Assembly: GCA_003228965.1 (NCBI GenBank)
Contig: QIGP01000258.1
Span: forward strand, 1 to 6,730
Reading direction: 5' to 3'
DNA length: 6,730 nucleotides
From: Gammaproteobacteria bacterium
Lineage (GTDB): Bacteria; Pseudomonadota; Gammaproteobacteria; Steroidobacterales; SZUA-146
Below are positions 5,973 through 6,730 of this stretch, in pieces. Position numbers and translations under genes: made by a program. A model generated the notes under the pieces. That model was not told the DNA's origin, did not search any database, and saw nothing but the letters and a program-made list of their open reading frames with translations. Numbering within the stretch: the stretch's first letter is position 1; each line of letters starts with the position of its first letter.

Positions 5973-6632
5973 TTAGAATTTTAGTGTAAAGCCTACATGT
6001 AGACCTGTATCAAAATTGAAGTCGCCAATGGCTTTGAAATCGGCTTTGAGAGACCGAACGCCTACGTAAACGTCGCCGTTTCGCAGCACGCTGTAACTGC
6101 CGTAAAGCCAAACGTCGGCGTATTCTTTCAAGTCACCAAACGCCAGCACGTCGGGCGAAAAGTACAGATGCCCGCCATATCCGAAGCGGTCGTAGTTCGG
6201 AATTTGGCCGTTGAAAAAACCGCCTACTGCCAATCCGTACCCTTTCTGTTTAGGTACATCGCCACCGATAAAAATTGGATCGGCAGGCACAAAGTCTTCA
6301 TCTACATCGGTATAAACGAGACGGCCACCGAGTCCGGCAGTGATGGGTCGCGCTTTGGTAGCGGCATTACCTATAATGTGAAAATCGCCGGTTAGAACAG
6401 TGCCTCTGTCCTGATGGTTAAATACAGAACCGCCGAAACTTACTTGCCGGGCCGGCCGAATCTGCTGGCCCGTTATTCGTACGGCATCGTCATTCAGATC
6501 GAGACTCACTGAGGCGTTTTGGGCCTTAACTGGCGCTACCATAAAGGCTAAACCTGCCAATACGCCAAGCTTGGCCAAATGCCTGAGCCTATGTCCAGGA
6601 TTAACGAATTTTTGCAACGAATCTATCAGCAT
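5973..6632 (-). CDS. yfaZ: YfaZ-family outer-membrane protein
   Basis: The 219-residue predicted small beta-barrel has an N-terminal signal sequence (basic GHRLRHLAK, hydrophobic core 22-34, likely cut after VKA at residue 37; the n-region is long). The mature part has alternating polar and hydrophobic strands with aromatic girdles (GLGGRLVYTD, GYGLAVGGFF, YGGHLYFSPDVL, ADVWLYGSYS, GDVYVGVR). It ends in HVGFTLKF, a terminal-Phe signal of the type read by the BAM complex. The YFSPDVLAFGD segment and overall plan fit the YfaZ family, whose function is not known. ATG at 6632 is supported by AGGGGG 4 bases upstream. Only 27 bp separate it from yebC, with no terminator, so the two are probably cotranscribed. 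The family call is from motif memory, not a search. Confidence 0.8.
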   Translation of the reverse strand: MLIDSLQKFVNPGHRLRHLAKLGVLAGLAFMVAPVKAQNASVSLDLNDDAVRITGQQIRPARQVSFGGSVFNHQDRGTVLTGDFHIIGNAATKARPITAGLGGRLVYTDVDEDFVPADPIFIGGDVPKQKGYGLAVGGFFNGQIPNYDRFGYGGHLYFSPDVLAFGDLKEYADVWLYGSYSVLRNGDVYVGVRSLKADFKAIGDFNFDTGLHVGFTLKF

Positions 6633-6636
6633 GAAA

Positions 6637-6642
6637 CCCCCT
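6637..6642 (-). promoter_or_regulatory. Strong ribosome binding site of the YfaZ-like gene
   Basis: AGGGGG on the minus strand lies 4 bases before ATG 6632. Its first bases overlap a TAG that closes the reading frame entering from the window edge, the arrangement expected for two tightly packed genes. Confidence 0.55.
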
Positions 6643-6730
6643 AGCCTGCACTATTCATGAGTTGATGGAATTTATCGCCGCTGTGGTGTGGGCAGTTGTG
6701 CTGATCGCCCGCCGGGCCATAGCCGTAGCT
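6641..6730 (-). CDS. Possible C-terminal end of an unidentified gene (cut by window edge)
   Basis: One minus-strand frame is open from the window edge to TAG at 6643-6641, giving 29 residues rich in Gly, His and polar residues (SYGYGPAGDQHNCPHHSGDK at its start). I recognise no family. Its stop sits 8 bp before the YfaZ-like ATG and overlaps that gene's ribosome site, which is what an operon partner would look like. The opposite strand also has an open frame from ATG 6665 with a hydrophobic start (MEFIAAVVWAVVLIARR). That would leave only 32 bp between two divergent starts, so the minus-strand reading is favoured. Third-position base composition does not separate them, and neither may be real. 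Confidence 0.3.
   Translation of the reverse strand, partial: SYGYGPAGDQHNCPHHSGDKFHQLMNSAG

Noticed and set aside
6665..6730. Plus-strand hydrophobic frame MEFIAAVVWAVVLIARR running off the window
   Set aside because: It would leave 32 bp between divergent starts, has no clear ribosome site, and competes with a minus-strand frame whose stop fits the YfaZ-like gene better. It is not excluded outright.

Overview
The window looks like a core chromosomal segment of a gammaproteobacterium. All convincing genes lie on the minus strand. Read 5'->3' on that strand the order is yfaZ-like outer-membrane protein, yebC, ruvC, ruvA, ruvB, ybgC, tolQ, tolR, tolA and the first 22 codons of tolB. The block yebC-ruvCAB-ybgC-tolQRAB is the order known from Pseudomonas and many other gammaproteobacteria. 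Protein lengths and motifs also match that class. I cannot name a genus from the sequence. Base composition is balanced and uniform, and I see no mobile element, CRISPR array, tRNA or rRNA.

Layout in + coordinates: 1-67 is the start of tolB (signal peptide only), 68-226 an AT-rich spacer, and 227-2410 tolA, tolR and tolQ. Next come ybgC (2421-2822), a 78-bp spacer, ruvB (2901-3956), an 84-bp spacer, ruvA (4041-4628) and ruvC (4625-5146, ATGA overlap with ruvA). They are followed by yebC (5193-5945), the YfaZ-family protein (5973-6632), and 98 bp at the edge that may hold the end of another minus-strand gene. The longest gap between genes is 159 bp, so no stretch above 300 bp is unexplained.

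The genes fall into two modules. RuvA, RuvB and RuvC form the Holliday-junction branch-migration and resolution machine, with YebC (translation or regulatory factor) upstream. TolQ-TolR-TolA with TolB (and presumably Pal beyond the edge) form the proton-driven trans-envelope machine that keeps the outer membrane attached during division; YbgC is its usual operon companion thioesterase. The YfaZ-like beta-barrel protein in front of yebC adds another envelope gene.

No new multi-gene system is visible. The real surprises are at residue level. RuvC has Asn (N147) where E. coli has the catalytic Asp D141. RuvA has Asn (N56) at the second position of the acidic pin. YbgC has Gln in place of a usually conserved Gly in its active-site loop. 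tolA and ybgC lack recognisable Shine-Dalgarno sequences, while most of their neighbours have good ones. These can be tested by alignment and resequencing, and error in the source sequence is a live alternative for the first two.
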